DNA from: DASRLE01 sp963825315
GTDB lineage: Bacteria; Verrucomicrobiota; Verrucomicrobiia; Limisphaerales; Palsa-1400
Direction of reading: 5' to 3'
Assembly: GCA_963825315.1 (NCBI GenBank)
Contig: CAWGST010000005.1
Span: forward strand, 558,001-622,000
Length of the DNA stretch: 64,000 nucleotides
A program made the position numbers and the translations under genes. Every line of letters starts with the position of its first letter. Within the stretch, counting starts at the first letter, position 1. Shown one piece after another: positions 34,802 to 44,815 of the stretch. The notes below the pieces were generated by a model, which ran no database searches, was not told the DNA's origin, and worked only from the letters and a program-made list of their open reading frames with translations.

Positions 34802-37800
34802 ATGGCCCAAAATGATGATGACCTTTCGGTGACGCTCCCGGAGGAGTTGCGCCGCCAGTTCGCCGATGTCCAACGCCGCCTCTGGCGCGTCGAGACCACC
34901 GTCGCACTTTGCTCGGTCATGGCCGGCCTCGTTGTTTCCCTGCTGGCCCTTTTTATTTCCGATCGCCTCTGGAATACGCCGCCGGGCGTGCGCCTTGTCT
35001 TCTCGCTCCTGGGTCTGGCCGTCGTCCTCGCCGCGTTTTGCCACTGGGCGCGACGCTGGCTTTGGCATCGCCGCAGCCTCCAGGACCTGGCCAATCTCGT
35101 CCAAAAAAAATATCGCCGCCTGGGCGACCGTTTGCTCGGCATTGTCGAACTGGCCCAGGAACAGCGCCATCTGGCCAATTTTTCCCCCGCCCTCTATCAT
35201 GCCGCCATTCATCAAGTCGCGGATGAAGCGCGTCAATATGATTTTCGCCGAAGCGTCAGCGCCCGTCCGGCGGAGAAATTCGCGCTCGGAGCGGGGGCCA
35301 TGGTCATTTGCTGGCTGGCCCTCTCGCTCGCCCTCCCGCAAGCCAGTTGGAACGCCTTCCTGCGCTGGCTCAGTCCCACCGCCAACATTCCGCGTTACAC
35401 CCTTGTCGGCCTGGAAGGGCTGCCGCGGGAATTGATCGTTCCCCACGGCGAGCCCTTTGCCATTTCCGGCAACGTCCAATACCGCTCCTTTTGGAAACCG
35501 GGCCGTGTCTCCGGCCAATTGCCTGCTCGGCCCAAATTCGAAGGCGTGGTGGATTCCGGCAAAATCCGCCTGCAAATTCCCGGCCAGGTCGAGAACGGCG
35601 TGCTGCGCGTTGAAGTGGGCGATGCCATGGCCGAGATCAAGATCGTGCCGGTTCACCGGCCTTCGCTGCGAGAATTGGCCGCGCTCATCCAATTGCCGGA
35701 CTACCTGCAATATCCCGATCAAACCCAGGTGCTGCAAAGCGGATCGTTGCTGGTCCTCGAAGGCAGCCGCATCGCCTTTCACGGCACCATCAGCCGCGCC
35801 CTCTCCGCCGCCCTGATGCAGCCCGAAGGCGGCGAGGCGGCGCCGTTGAAAATCGAAGGGGCAAACTTCACCAGCGCTCCCGCCCAACCCGATGGGGTTG
35901 CCCAATACACCTTCAATTGGCGGGACACTCTCGGCCTGTCCAACGCCGTCCCATTGCGCCTCTCCGTGGACATGCGGAAAGATGCTCCGCCCGTTCCCGA
36001 CTTGCCCGGATTGCCCCGCGAAACGGCCATGCTCGACTCCGATGTCCTGCGCATTCGGGCGGAGGCCAGCGATGATTTCGGCGTGCGCGACCTCGGATTG
36101 ACCTGGGACGTGGTGTCCGATGCGCCACTGGCCGAAAGCATTACCAGCGAGGTGAAAATCATGACCGCGTCCTCCCGCGTCAAGAAAATCGAGAAAGTTT
36201 TCCTGTGGAGTCCGCGGGCCTTTCGGATTCCGGCCGATTCGACCGTCGAGTTGCAAGGCTACGCGCGCGATTTCTTTCCCGAGCGGGAGCGTTCGCGCAC
36301 GGTGCCTTATCGCATCCGCGTTCTCAGCCCTGCCGAGCACGCCGAACTCGTGCGCGAACAATTGGAAGACGTCATGGCCCGCATCGAGGACGTCACCCGC
36401 CTCCAGGAAAAAATCGCGGCCAATCTGCGCGACGTCAAAGACAATGAGAAACTTCCAGAATCGCAAAAATCCGCGCGCATCGGCGAAAGCAAAAACGAAC
36501 AGTTGGAAAACTCCTCGCACCTGGACGAGTTGAGCCAGCAAGCCGAAAGCGCGCTGCAGGAAGCCATGAAGAACCCCGTCTTTCCCGCGGACACCATCCG
36601 CCAATGGAGCCAGTCCGCGCAGCAATGGCAGCAACTGGCGCGGGAGCAAATGAAGGACGCCGCCGCCGCCATGCAATCCGCCCAGCAAAACTCCGCATCG
36701 CGCCCGCAACAATTGGCCGACGCCACCCAAAAAGCCGACAACATTCTCGATGCTCTGGAAAAAATGCAGGACAAAGCCGGCCGGCACATGGACGACTTGC
36801 AGGCCCTGACCCTTTCGCAACGCTTGCGCAAAGTTGGAGCGCAGGAGAAGGAGATCGGCGTCCAGTTGCTCAAAACTGCTCCCGACACCATCGGCTTGCC
36901 GCCCGGCGATTTGCCCGGGAAATTCAAACTTTTCGAACACGCGCTGACCAGCGACCAGGCCCGGGCGCAAAAGGCATCGGACACTTTGCAGGGCGAAATC
37001 AGCCGTTTCTTCGAGCGCACCCAAAGGACAAACTACGGCGCGGTCAGCCGGGAAATGAAAGACTCGCGCGCCACCGATGAATTGGAACGTTTGGGCGGAT
37101 TGATCGGCGACAACATCGCCATCGAAGCTTCCGGCGGTCTTGGCCAATGGTCCGAACGCTTTCAGAAATGGGGCGACCAACTTGAACCCAAGCCGGACGG
37201 CTCCGGCGGCGGCCAGGGTTCCGGCGGCAAATCGCAGAGCAAAGACATGACCGAACAGCTCATCGCCTTGTTGCGCCTGCGCGAAAACGAAATGAACCTG
37301 CGCGATCAAACCACCGTTCTCGACCAGCAAAAGGGCGAGCCGTCCACCTTCAAAGACCGGGCCAATTCCCTTGTTGACACCCAGAAAAAACTGGCCGGCG
37401 ACCTGGAGCAGATTCATCAGCGGGCGGCCCTGGCCGGGTTGGAGGCGGCCTTCTCGCAAACGGCCGCCGCGATGGAGGAAGTCGAAACCGTTTTGCAAAA
37501 GCCCCAGACGGGCCAGCCGGCCGACCAGGCCGAAATCAAAACCATCGACTCCCTTTCTGATCTGGTCAATCTGATCAACGAACAAGCCCAACGTGTCAGC
37601 CCGCAACAGTCCCCCGGCAACGCCGGCAGCGCCGCGGAAATGGCGTTCCTCCTGCGCATGATGCAGAATACCGACAATGCCAAAGCCATGGCCCTCCAGC
37701 CCGCGACCGGCCTCAACCGCGCGGGCGGCAAGACGGACCGAGCCGGCAATCCCGTGGCCGGCAACGCGGCCGGCAAAGGCGCCGCAACACGAAAGGTGGA

Positions 37801-37891
37801 CAAAGCTTCCGGCGTCATCGAAAATTCACCCGTTGAATTTCGCGACGCATTGGACATCTATTTTCATGGCATTGAACAATCCAAGGATTAA
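34802..37891 (+). CDS. DUF4175-like giant membrane/coiled-coil protein
   Basis: 1029 residues from the ATG at 34802 (MAQNDDDLSVTLPEELRR). Three membrane helices near the N-terminus (VALCSVMAGLVVSLLALFIS; LVFSLLGLAVVLAAFCHWA; AMVICWLALSLALP), a beta-rich extracytoplasmic middle, and a long Gln/Glu/Lys-rich helical region (about 535-950) with Gly-rich linkers. Such proteins are found with DUF58/MoxR/ABC clusters in Verrucomicrobia and Planctomycetes. It heads an operon of four exported proteins; the next start lies 26 bp inside its 3' end. Biochemical role unknown. Confidence 0.75.
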   Translation: MAQNDDDLSVTLPEELRRQFADVQRRLWRVETTVALCSVMAGLVVSLLALFISDRLWNTPPGVRLVFSLLGLAVVLAAFCHWARRWLWHRRSLQDLANLVQKKYRRLGDRLLGIVELAQEQRHLANFSPALYHAAIHQVADEARQYDFRRSVSARPAEKFALGAGAMVICWLALSLALPQASWNAFLRWLSPTANIPRYTLVGLEGLPRELIVPHGEPFAISGNVQYRSFWKPGRVSGQLPARPKFEGVVDSGKIRLQIPGQVENGVLRVEVGDAMAEIKIVPVHRPSLRELAALIQLPDYLQYPDQTQVLQSGSLLVLEGSRIAFHGTISRALSAALMQPEGGEAAPLKIEGANFTSAPAQPDGVAQYTFNWRDTLGLSNAVPLRLSVDMRKDAPPVPDLPGLPRETAMLDSDVLRIRAEASDDFGVRDLGLTWDVVSDAPLAESITSEVKIMTASSRVKKIEKVFLWSPRAFRIPADSTVELQGYARDFFPERERSRTVPYRIRVLSPAEHAELVREQLEDVMARIEDVTRLQEKIAANLRDVKDNEKLPESQKSARIGESKNEQLENSSHLDELSQQAESALQEAMKNPVFPADTIRQWSQSAQQWQQLAREQMKDAAAAMQSAQQNSASRPQQLADATQKADNILDALEKMQDKAGRHMDDLQALTLSQRLRKVGAQEKEIGVQLLKTAPDTIGLPPGDLPGKFKLFEHALTSDQARAQKASDTLQGEISRFFERTQRTNYGAVSREMKDSRATDELERLGGLIGDNIAIEASGGLGQWSERFQKWGDQLEPKPDGSGGGQGSGGKSQSKDMTEQLIALLRLRENEMNLRDQTTVLDQQKGEPSTFKDRANSLVDTQKKLAGDLEQIHQRAALAGLEAAFSQTAAAMEEVETVLQKPQTGQPADQAEIKTIDSLSDLVNLINEQAQRVSPQQSPGNAGSAAEMAFLLRMMQNTDNAKAMALQPATGLNRAGGKTDRAGNPVAGNAAGKGAATRKVDKASGVIENSPVEFRDALDIYFHGIEQSKD

Positions 37892-38879
37892 GGCGCACCG
37901 GCTGTTGTGGCTGTTGCTGGCGGCGTCTCTGGCGCCTGTCCCGTTGCGCGCCCAGCAGTTGTACACCGGGTCCGCCGGCCTCATGGCGGAGGAAGTGGAT
38001 CGCATGTATGTCAAGGCCATGCAATTCCTTGTCCGCACCCAATCGCCCCAGGGCAACTGGCCCGATGAACCGCGCGGCGACGAAGCGGCCCTGAACGGCC
38101 TGGCTGTCATCAGCCTGCTGGCCCACGGCGACGATCCGAATTTTGGCCCTTACAGCGCGACCATTCATCGCGCGCTGGATTTTATTTTGAAAGGAATGGA
38201 TCCCAAAACCGGTTACATCGGAAGTTCCATGTACAACCATGGTTTCGCCACCCTCGCCCTGGCCGAGTCTTATGGCGCGGTGGACGATCCCCGGCTCGGT
38301 CCCGCCTTGCAAAAGGCGGTGCGTCTCATTGTCAACGCCCAGAAGCTCAACGGCCTTCATGCCTGGCGTTATTCTCCCGAATCCCAGGATGCCGACACCA
38401 CCGTCAGCGGCGCGCAGATGGTCGCCTTGCTCGCCGCCCGTAACGCCGGCATGGCCGTGCCCGAAGAGGCCGTGCAGAACGGCCTTAAATTCTTCTTGTC
38501 TTGCCAGACTCCCGACGGCGGCTTTGGCTATATTTCGCCCAACGCGCCCAATGCCACCCGCACCGCCATCGCCTGCGTCGTTCTGGCGCTGGCCCGGGAA
38601 AAAAACTCGGCCGCCTTCAAAAAAGCCTTCGCCTTCCTCAAAAACACGCCGCCCGATCGGGCATACCCGCAATATTTTCTCTATTACGCCTCCCAGGCCT
38701 GGTTCCACGCCTCGCCCGAGTTGTGGCAGAGTTGGAACCGCGCGAACATCACAGCGCTGCGCGCCACCCAGACGCCCGACGGCAATTGGGAGGGACAACT
38801 CGGGTCCACCTTCGCCACCTCCGGCTCGCTTTTGTCCCTGGCGCTGAACTATCGCTACCTGCCGATTTATGAGAGGTAA
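37866..38879 (+). CDS. Secreted alpha-toroid (prenyltransferase/squalene-cyclase-like) repeat protein
   Basis: 337 residues from the ATG at 37866, with a signal peptide ending LAPVPLRAQ. The mature part is made of helical repeats with QSPQGNWPDE, DPKTGYIGSS, TPDGGFGYISP and TPDGNWEGQ, the QW-like motif of terpene-cyclase/prenyltransferase toroids. The cyclase DxDD motif is absent, so it is unlikely to be a terpene cyclase; a binding or peptide-related role is more likely. Co-transcribed with the DUF4175 gene. Confidence 0.75.
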   Translation: MALNNPRIKAHRLLWLLLAASLAPVPLRAQQLYTGSAGLMAEEVDRMYVKAMQFLVRTQSPQGNWPDEPRGDEAALNGLAVISLLAHGDDPNFGPYSATIHRALDFILKGMDPKTGYIGSSMYNHGFATLALAESYGAVDDPRLGPALQKAVRLIVNAQKLNGLHAWRYSPESQDADTTVSGAQMVALLAARNAGMAVPEEAVQNGLKFFLSCQTPDGGFGYISPNAPNATRTAIACVVLALAREKNSAAFKKAFAFLKNTPPDRAYPQYFLYYASQAWFHASPELWQSWNRANITALRATQTPDGNWEGQLGSTFATSGSLLSLALNYRYLPIYER

Positions 38880-40305
38880 CGCCGCCTTGGTTCTGTTTTT
38901 TGTCGGCCTGGTTTTTGCCGGTCCAGTCGTGTTGACCGCCCAGCGTGACCTGCTCATCAGCCCCGGCGCGCCTTTGGGCCTGAAAGCCGTCCAGCCCCTC
39001 GCCGCCCCGGCGGAACAGGGTGATCTTTTGCAATTTGTGGACGGCTCAGTCCTGCACGGCGGATTAAAGCGCATGGATGCCGCTGCCGGACTGCGTTGGG
39101 AAAATCCGGCGGCAAAGAACCCCATCGACTTGCAGCCGGGTCATATTGATTCCATCCGTTTTGCCCGCGCCGCTTCCGTCTCTCTGGCCCCGACCTCCCA
39201 TCTTCGTTTCGTAAATGGCGATGACTTGCTCGGCTCGGTCACTTCGCTGGATGAGGATCACCTTGGCTTCAGCACCTGGTTTGGCGGGGCGCTGACGATT
39301 CCGCGCGCGTCCGTGCAAACCATCACGTTTCTTTCCAGCAATTATACCATGCTCTACGACGGGCCTGGCGACGCCGCGGGCTGGATCATCGGCAGCCATA
39401 ATCCCGAAAGCTGGACCTTCCGTGATGGCTCTTTCATCAGCGGGTCTCCCGGATCCCTGGGGCGCAACTTCAATTTGTCCGGTTCTTCCACTGTTGAATT
39501 TGACCTGGCTTGGGGCGGTCTATTCGAGTTGCTGGTGAACATTTACAGCGATGCCGTGGACCGTTTGGAGTACGGCAATTCCTACGTGCTCGAGTTCAGG
39601 CGCGATGAGGTCAATTTGCGCCACATTGACATGGCCCGGCAGATTCCGCTCAGGAATTTCGGCAGCGTGCCGTTGCCCAATCCCGCCGCCAAAAACAAAC
39701 TCCATATCATTATACAATCGAACAAGGAAGAAGGCACGGTCGCCGTTTTTGTTGATAATGTTTTGGCCAAACGCTGGAAGGACGAGAATGGTTTCAGCGC
39801 CACGGGCGGGGGTCTTCTCTTCCAGCAAATGGGCGGACCCGGCGCCGTGCTCAAATTGAGCAACTTCAAAATCAGCCAGTGGCAGGGCCGCTACGAGCCG
39901 GAAACCTCCGCCGTCATGACCAATGTTGACGTCATTCGTTTTATCAATCACGACCACGCCACCGGTAAAATCGCCGGCATCACCGGCGGCAATGTCACCC
40001 TGGCCCTGGGCGAAACCCTCCTGCAAATTCCCATCCAGCGCGTCACCCAGATCAATTTCGCCGCCTCCCCGGTCGCGGCCGCCACTCGCGGTCCCTGGGA
40101 TGTTCGCGCCTGTTTCCCATACGGCGGCAGTCTTTCCTTTCAATTGCAAAAATGGAGCGACAAGGAAGTTTCCGGGCAAAGCGCGATCTTCGGTTCTCTC
40201 GCCTTTCAGCCGGGGCAAATCCGCCAACTGGAGTTTAACCTCGACCATGCAAAAGCAGTCGCTCCGGTCGTGAGCGACAAGGAATTCGAAGGTCTGGATG
40301 AATAG
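38869..40305 (+). CDS. Secreted hypothetical protein, tandem paralogue 1
   Basis: 478 residues with an N-terminal signal (LVLFFVGLVFAGPVVLTAQ). Contains two short blocks of the form F-V-D/N-G-x-x-L-x-G ... IPRASVQTITF and a jelly-roll-like middle (WTFRDGSFISGSPG; LSNFKISQWQG) suggestive of a LamG/3-keto-disaccharide-hydrolase-like beta sandwich. The next gene encodes a paralogue with the same order of blocks. Its start overlaps the previous stop by 11 bp. Function unknown. Confidence 0.7.
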   Translation: MRGNAALVLFFVGLVFAGPVVLTAQRDLLISPGAPLGLKAVQPLAAPAEQGDLLQFVDGSVLHGGLKRMDAAAGLRWENPAAKNPIDLQPGHIDSIRFARAASVSLAPTSHLRFVNGDDLLGSVTSLDEDHLGFSTWFGGALTIPRASVQTITFLSSNYTMLYDGPGDAAGWIIGSHNPESWTFRDGSFISGSPGSLGRNFNLSGSSTVEFDLAWGGLFELLVNIYSDAVDRLEYGNSYVLEFRRDEVNLRHIDMARQIPLRNFGSVPLPNPAAKNKLHIIIQSNKEEGTVAVFVDNVLAKRWKDENGFSATGGGLLFQQMGGPGAVLKLSNFKISQWQGRYEPETSAVMTNVDVIRFINHDHATGKIAGITGGNVTLALGETLLQIPIQRVTQINFAASPVAAATRGPWDVRACFPYGGSLSFQLQKWSDKEVSGQSAIFGSLAFQPGQIRQLEFNLDHAKAVAPVVSDKEFEGLDE

Positions 40306-41707
40306 AATCCTTTCCAGTCTCCCCGCCCTGGCTCTCGTCGCCGCCCTGGCTTCAAGCGCCCCCGCCCAACTGCCGCCGGTCTCCTCCCCGGCCTCCAACG
40401 CGGCCCCGGACAGTTTGCTCTTCCGCAACGGCGATTTGTTGTATGGCCAATTGCTGGCCATTGACCCGCCAGACGCCGTTCAGTGGCGGCATCCCGACGC
40501 CGCCCAGCCCATCGAGTTCAAGCCGGACAGCATTGCGCAGATTGATTTTCCAGCGCCAAAGAATTCCACCGCGCCCTCCAACAATGCCTGCCGGCTTCTT
40601 CTGGCCAATGGCGACTCCCTGGAAGGCGGCCTCGTTTCCTGTGACCGCGAAGCCGTTGCTTTGCAGACGTGGTATGCCGGCCGCTTGAGCATTCCGCGCG
40701 CCTCGTTGCAATCATTGGTTTTCATTCGACGTTCGCCGGCGCTCTTTGATGGAATCACCGGATTGGACGGATGGACCCAGGCCGTGTCGGCCGCGCCCGT
40801 GGCCGCGCCCGGCGAATCCGGCCAATGGACCTATCGCAATGGCGCTTTTTACGCCGGCAATACTGCCTCCATCGCCCGCGACCTCAAGCTGCCCGATGTG
40901 GCGGAGATTCAATTCGACCTGGCTTGGAAAGGCGCTCTCAATCTCGCCGTTGCACTTTATACCGACTCGCTCCGACCGATTTATCTGCTTAACAAAGAAC
41001 AGGGGCCGGACTTCGGCGGCTTTTACAGTTTGCGCATGGATAATGCCATCTACAGAAACATTGATTTGTGGCCGATCAAAAAAAAGGAGCGTCTTCACGG
41101 GCTTGGCCAATTGCCCTTCCCCTCCCTCAATAACGAAGACCGGCTCCACGTCGCTCTGCGCGTCAGCAAAGCGCAACACAAAATCGCCCTTTCCCTCGAT
41201 GGCACACTGGTCAAGGAATGGGTCGATCCCGACGGCTTCGCTGGCGAAGGCACCGGCATGAGATTTGTGCAGAATCCTGGAGGCGTGATTAAGCTGAGCA
41301 ACCTGCGCATCACCCATTGGGACGGAATATTCGAAGAACCCGCCGCCGATTCCACCGATGTCTGCTGGTTCGAAAACGGCCAAAAAATAGCGGGCGCAAT
41401 CGAGTCAATCAGCAACGGGAAAATTGGCCTCCGCCCCCCCAACCGCCCCCTCGAAATCCCTCTCGCGGAAGTCAAAGCCATCGCTTTCGCCCATCGGCAG
41501 ACCAGTCCGCCTCAAACCCAGGCTGCGACTGTTCGGGCGACATTCGCCCAAGGCGGCGATTTGACCTTTATTCTGGAAACCTGGCGGCCCGACGAGATGA
41601 TTATACGCAGCGCGGATTTCGGCAAAGCCAGAATCAATCCCGCCGCCTTCACCCGCCTGCAATTCCTCTCCCCGGAAAAGAAAGCCCCCGATGGGCCGAA
41701 GGGATGA
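40298..41707 (+). CDS. Secreted hypothetical protein, tandem paralogue 2
   Basis: 469 residues with a signal peptide (LPALALVAALASSAPAQ). Matching blocks to the previous protein: LLFRNGDLLYGQLLAI, RLLLANGDSLEGGLV, WYAGRLSIPRASLQSLVFI, IKLSNLRITHWDG. This is a clear tandem duplication with strong divergence. Starts 8 bp before the previous stop. Last gene of the DUF4175 operon; function unknown. Confidence 0.7.
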   Translation: MNRILSSLPALALVAALASSAPAQLPPVSSPASNAAPDSLLFRNGDLLYGQLLAIDPPDAVQWRHPDAAQPIEFKPDSIAQIDFPAPKNSTAPSNNACRLLLANGDSLEGGLVSCDREAVALQTWYAGRLSIPRASLQSLVFIRRSPALFDGITGLDGWTQAVSAAPVAAPGESGQWTYRNGAFYAGNTASIARDLKLPDVAEIQFDLAWKGALNLAVALYTDSLRPIYLLNKEQGPDFGGFYSLRMDNAIYRNIDLWPIKKKERLHGLGQLPFPSLNNEDRLHVALRVSKAQHKIALSLDGTLVKEWVDPDGFAGEGTGMRFVQNPGGVIKLSNLRITHWDGIFEEPAADSTDVCWFENGQKIAGAIESISNGKIGLRPPNRPLEIPLAEVKAIAFAHRQTSPPQTQAATVRATFAQGGDLTFILETWRPDEMIIRSADFGKARINPAAFTRLQFLSPEKKAPDGPKG

Positions 41708-41763
41708 CAACTCATTAAAAAGCATTTGAAGACATCGATCAAGAAAATGGTGAAAGAACTTGC

Positions 41764-42711
41764 ATGAATGAAACCCTTGAGTTCCTGTCCCGACACGGCG
41801 CAGCATTTTTGTTTGCGGCGGTATTCGTCGAACAAATAGGTGCTCCGCTACCCTCCTTGCCCTGGTTGTTGGCGGCGGGCGCTTTGATCGGCACCGGCAG
41901 AATGAATTGGTTGGCGGCGCTCAGCGCTGCGACATTTAGCGCATTACTGGCTGATCTTACTTGGTTCTTTTTGGGTCGCCACTACGGCAACCGCGTCTTG
42001 GGCCTCCTTTGCCGCATCTCATTGGAGCCTGACTCGTGCGTTCGCCGGACACAAAACCTCTTCACGCGATACGGCATGCGAGGCGTCGTCGCGGCGAAGT
42101 TCGTTCCCGGCTTGGGCAACCTGGCGCCGCCGCTGGCGGGCAATTCTGGCGTCAGCGCACCGCGTTTTCTTTTCTTCGATGGGCTGGGTTCGCTCCTTTA
42201 TGGAGGAGGCTTTATACTTGTGGGAGTCTTGTTCAGCCATCAATTGGACCAGATCATTGGCGCGCTCACCGGCCTCGGAGGCGATGCGCTCGGTTTGGTT
42301 GCCGGGTTGGTTGCGGTTTACATCGCTTACAAGTACTTCCAGCGGCATCGCCTGTTGAGTGAGTTGCGCATGACGCGGATCACTGTTGACCAATTGCATC
42401 AAATGCTGGAGGCGGGTGAGAAACCGATCATCCTCGATCTGCGCTCTCTCGCGGAACTCCAACAAAACCCCTCCGTCATCCCCGGCGCGCGTCTCACGAC
42501 TATGGATGACCTGGAACTTCGGCCGCAGGAGATTCCTCGCAACCGCGATATCATTCTCTATTGCTCCTGCCCCAACGAAATCAGCAGCGCGCGGACGGCT
42601 TTGCAACTTCGCCGCAAAGGATTCAACCGTGTCCGGCCATTGCTGGGGGGGTTCGACGCGTGGCGGGACCGCAACTATCCGACGGAACTGTGGGTTGTTG
42701 CTCCAGCCTGA
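41764..42711 (+). CDS. DedA-family membrane protein fused to a rhodanese domain
   Basis: 315 residues. Residues 1-about 200 form a DedA/VTT membrane domain (FVEQIGAPLPSLPWLLAAGAL, the family FxENxGxPxP-like start; R-Y-G-M-R-G-V-V-A-A-K-F-V-P-G, the conserved re-entrant block). Residues about 205-310 are a rhodanese domain (PIILDLRSLAELQQNP; active-site loop LYCSCPNEISSA with Cys; GGFDAWRDRNYP). DedA proteins move undecaprenyl-phosphate or phosphatidyl lipids across membranes; fusion to rhodanese occurs in some Proteobacteria. Stands alone. Confidence 0.9.
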   Translation: MNETLEFLSRHGAAFLFAAVFVEQIGAPLPSLPWLLAAGALIGTGRMNWLAALSAATFSALLADLTWFFLGRHYGNRVLGLLCRISLEPDSCVRRTQNLFTRYGMRGVVAAKFVPGLGNLAPPLAGNSGVSAPRFLFFDGLGSLLYGGGFILVGVLFSHQLDQIIGALTGLGGDALGLVAGLVAVYIAYKYFQRHRLLSELRMTRITVDQLHQMLEAGEKPIILDLRSLAELQQNPSVIPGARLTTMDDLELRPQEIPRNRDIILYCSCPNEISSARTALQLRRKGFNRVRPLLGGFDAWRDRNYPTELWVVAPA

Positions 42712-43081
42712 AACAGGTCAAAACTCCTTGGCCTGCGATTGGGGGAGTGCCATACATTATGTGCAAATACCTTATTATGAACGCTTTGCATAACAAAAGG
42801 GCAAAATCCGGCGTTGCGGGGCGGATTTGACTGATGGGTTGTTTTTGGGCCTGATCGGGCGGCCTTATTTCGACTTGCCTTATTCGGGCGGAGGCGTATT
42901 GTTTCTCTTGCCTGAACGCCGCGTGTGCGGCTGTTTATTAAGGCTGAGAAAAGAAAGTTAACATTGATACCTAACCTTTTACCTCTGTTGCCAGGCAACG
43001 CGGTCAGGTCAGGCAATGGAGTCTTCGATGGCGCTGGCGCGCGCCCGCAAGCCTCCCGCGGTTTATGAATACAAAATAATT
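42712..43081. other. Leader region before rpsA
   Basis: About 370 bp with no supported gene. Probably the rpsA promoter and 5' leader; I cannot point to a reliable -35/-10 pair. A GGCGGCCTTATTTCGACTTG-type stretch and CCAGGCAACGCGGTCAGGTC may form small hairpins. Confidence 0.5.
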
Positions 43082-44749
43082 ATGCTTACGATGGAAGAAG
43101 CCCTCAAGCAAAGTCCAACCCGCTTTGCCACAGGCCAGATTGTCAAAGGTACTGTCATTGAAGTCCGCCCCAAAGAAGTCCTCGTCGATATCGGTTACAA
43201 AAGTGAAGGCGTCATTTCCGGCAACGAATTCGACGATATCAAAGCCGTCAAGCTCGGCGATGAAGTTGATGTCCTGATCGAAAAGCTGGAAGACAAGGAA
43301 GGCATGGTCGTGCTTTCCAAGGAGAAGGCCGAATTCAAAAAGAATTGGGACAAAATCCTCACCATTTGCAATGAAGGCGGCACCATCACCGGCAAGGTCA
43401 AGGCCGCCGTCAAAGGCGGTTTGCTGGTCAACATCGGGGTCGAGGCCTTTTTGCCCGCCTCGCAGATTGATATTATCCCGCCCAAGAACCTGGCCCAGTT
43501 CATCGGCAACAGCTACGAATTTAAAGTCGTCAAAATCAACCAGGAGCGCCAGAACATCGTCTTGTCCCGGCGCGAGTTGATCGAACAGCAGCGCAATGAA
43601 AAGCGGACCAAGTTGCTCACCGACATGACTCCGGGCGACATCCGCAAGGGCACAGTCAAGAATATCACCGATTTCGGCGCGTTCATTGATCTCAACGGCA
43701 TTGACGGATTGCTCCACATCACCGACATGAGCTGGGGGCGCATCGGGCATCCCTCCGAATTGCTCAAGGTCGGGCAGGACATTGACGTGGTGGTGCTGGA
43801 CATCAATCGGGAAAAGGAGCGGGTCAGCCTGGGACTGAAACAGAAGCTGAGCAATCCGTGGGAAAACATCGACGCCAAGTATCAAGTGGGCGCCAAGGTC
43901 AAGGGCAAGGTGGTCAATTTGGTGCCCTATGGCGCCTTTGTGGAATTGGAGCCGGGCGTGGAAGGCCTGGTGCATGTCACCGAATTGTCCTGGACCAAAC
44001 GCATCGCCAAGCCGTCCGACGTGTTGAAGTCTGAGCAGGAAATCGAGGCGGTCGTTTTGGGCATCAATCGCGAGGAGCAAAAAATATCGCTCGGCATCCG
44101 CCAGCTCGAGGCCAACCCCTGGGACCGCGCCACGGACAAGTATCCTGCGGGCACCAAGGTCAAAGGCAAGATCCGCAATTTAACCAGCTACGGCGCCTTC
44201 ATCGAATTGGAAGAAGGCCTGGACGGCATGATCCATGTCTCGGACATTTCCTGGACACGCAAGATCAATCATCCTTCCGAAATGTTCAAAAAGGGCGACG
44301 AAGTGGAGGCGGTGGTCCTGGAAGTGGACAAGGCCAATCAGCGCATTTCCGTGGGTGTCAAACAATTGACCGTCGATCCCTGGAGCAGCATTGACCAGTT
44401 CTACAAGGTGGGCGATCTGGTCACGGGCAACGTGACCAAGCTGGCCAGCTTCGGCGCCTTCGTCGGCCTGCAACATGACATTGACGGCCTGGTGCATATC
44501 TCCCAAGTCAGCGAAGAGCGCACGGACAAAATCAAAAACGTCCTCAAGGCCGGACAGGAAGTCACGGCCCGCGTCATCAAGATCGACAAGTCAGACCGCC
44601 GCATCGGCCTGTCCATCAAGGCCGCCGCTTACTCGACCGAACAACTCAAGGCCGAGCAGGCCATTCTCGACTCGCTCAAGCCCGGCGAAGATTTGGTGGC
44701 GTTGCAGCACGCCTTCGACGCCGCGGACGAATCCGCCAAACAGCAGTAA
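43082..44749 (+). CDS. rpsA: 30S ribosomal protein S1
   Basis: About 555 residues if started at the ATG at 43082 (MLTMEEALKQ); ATGs at 43016 and 43091 are alternatives. Six S1/OB repeats are visible, beginning near GQIVKGTVIEVRPKEVLVDIG, GGTITGKVKAAVKGGLLVNIG, GDIRKGTVKNITDFGAFIDLN, GAKVKGKVVNLVPYGAFVELE, GTKVKGKIRNLTSYGAFIELE and GDLVTGNVTKLASFGAFVGLQ. S1 brings mRNA to the 30S subunit. Length and repeat number fit the bacterial family. Confidence 0.95.
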   Translation: MLTMEEALKQSPTRFATGQIVKGTVIEVRPKEVLVDIGYKSEGVISGNEFDDIKAVKLGDEVDVLIEKLEDKEGMVVLSKEKAEFKKNWDKILTICNEGGTITGKVKAAVKGGLLVNIGVEAFLPASQIDIIPPKNLAQFIGNSYEFKVVKINQERQNIVLSRRELIEQQRNEKRTKLLTDMTPGDIRKGTVKNITDFGAFIDLNGIDGLLHITDMSWGRIGHPSELLKVGQDIDVVVLDINREKERVSLGLKQKLSNPWENIDAKYQVGAKVKGKVVNLVPYGAFVELEPGVEGLVHVTELSWTKRIAKPSDVLKSEQEIEAVVLGINREEQKISLGIRQLEANPWDRATDKYPAGTKVKGKIRNLTSYGAFIELEEGLDGMIHVSDISWTRKINHPSEMFKKGDEVEAVVLEVDKANQRISVGVKQLTVDPWSSIDQFYKVGDLVTGNVTKLASFGAFVGLQHDIDGLVHISQVSEERTDKIKNVLKAGQEVTARVIKIDKSDRRIGLSIKAAAYSTEQLKAEQAILDSLKPGEDLVALQHAFDAADESAKQQ

Positions 44750-44815
44750 ACGACGATGGGCGATGGATGACGGGTGACGCGCGGCCGGGCCGGCGCCGCC
44801 CGCGCCGCCTTGCAG

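Noticed and set aside
34721..37606. A 961-codon open frame on the minus strand opposite the DUF4175 gene
   Set aside because: GC-rich shadow of a real gene: no membrane, signal or domain pattern, and repeated FxxGxxL residues mirror the coding strand.
37866..38879. Squalene-hopene cyclase
   Set aside because: Too short, exported, and lacks the DxDD catalytic motif.
42712..43081. A riboswitch or S1 autoregulatory leader
   Set aside because: No recognisable riboswitch core or convincing structure could be traced by eye.
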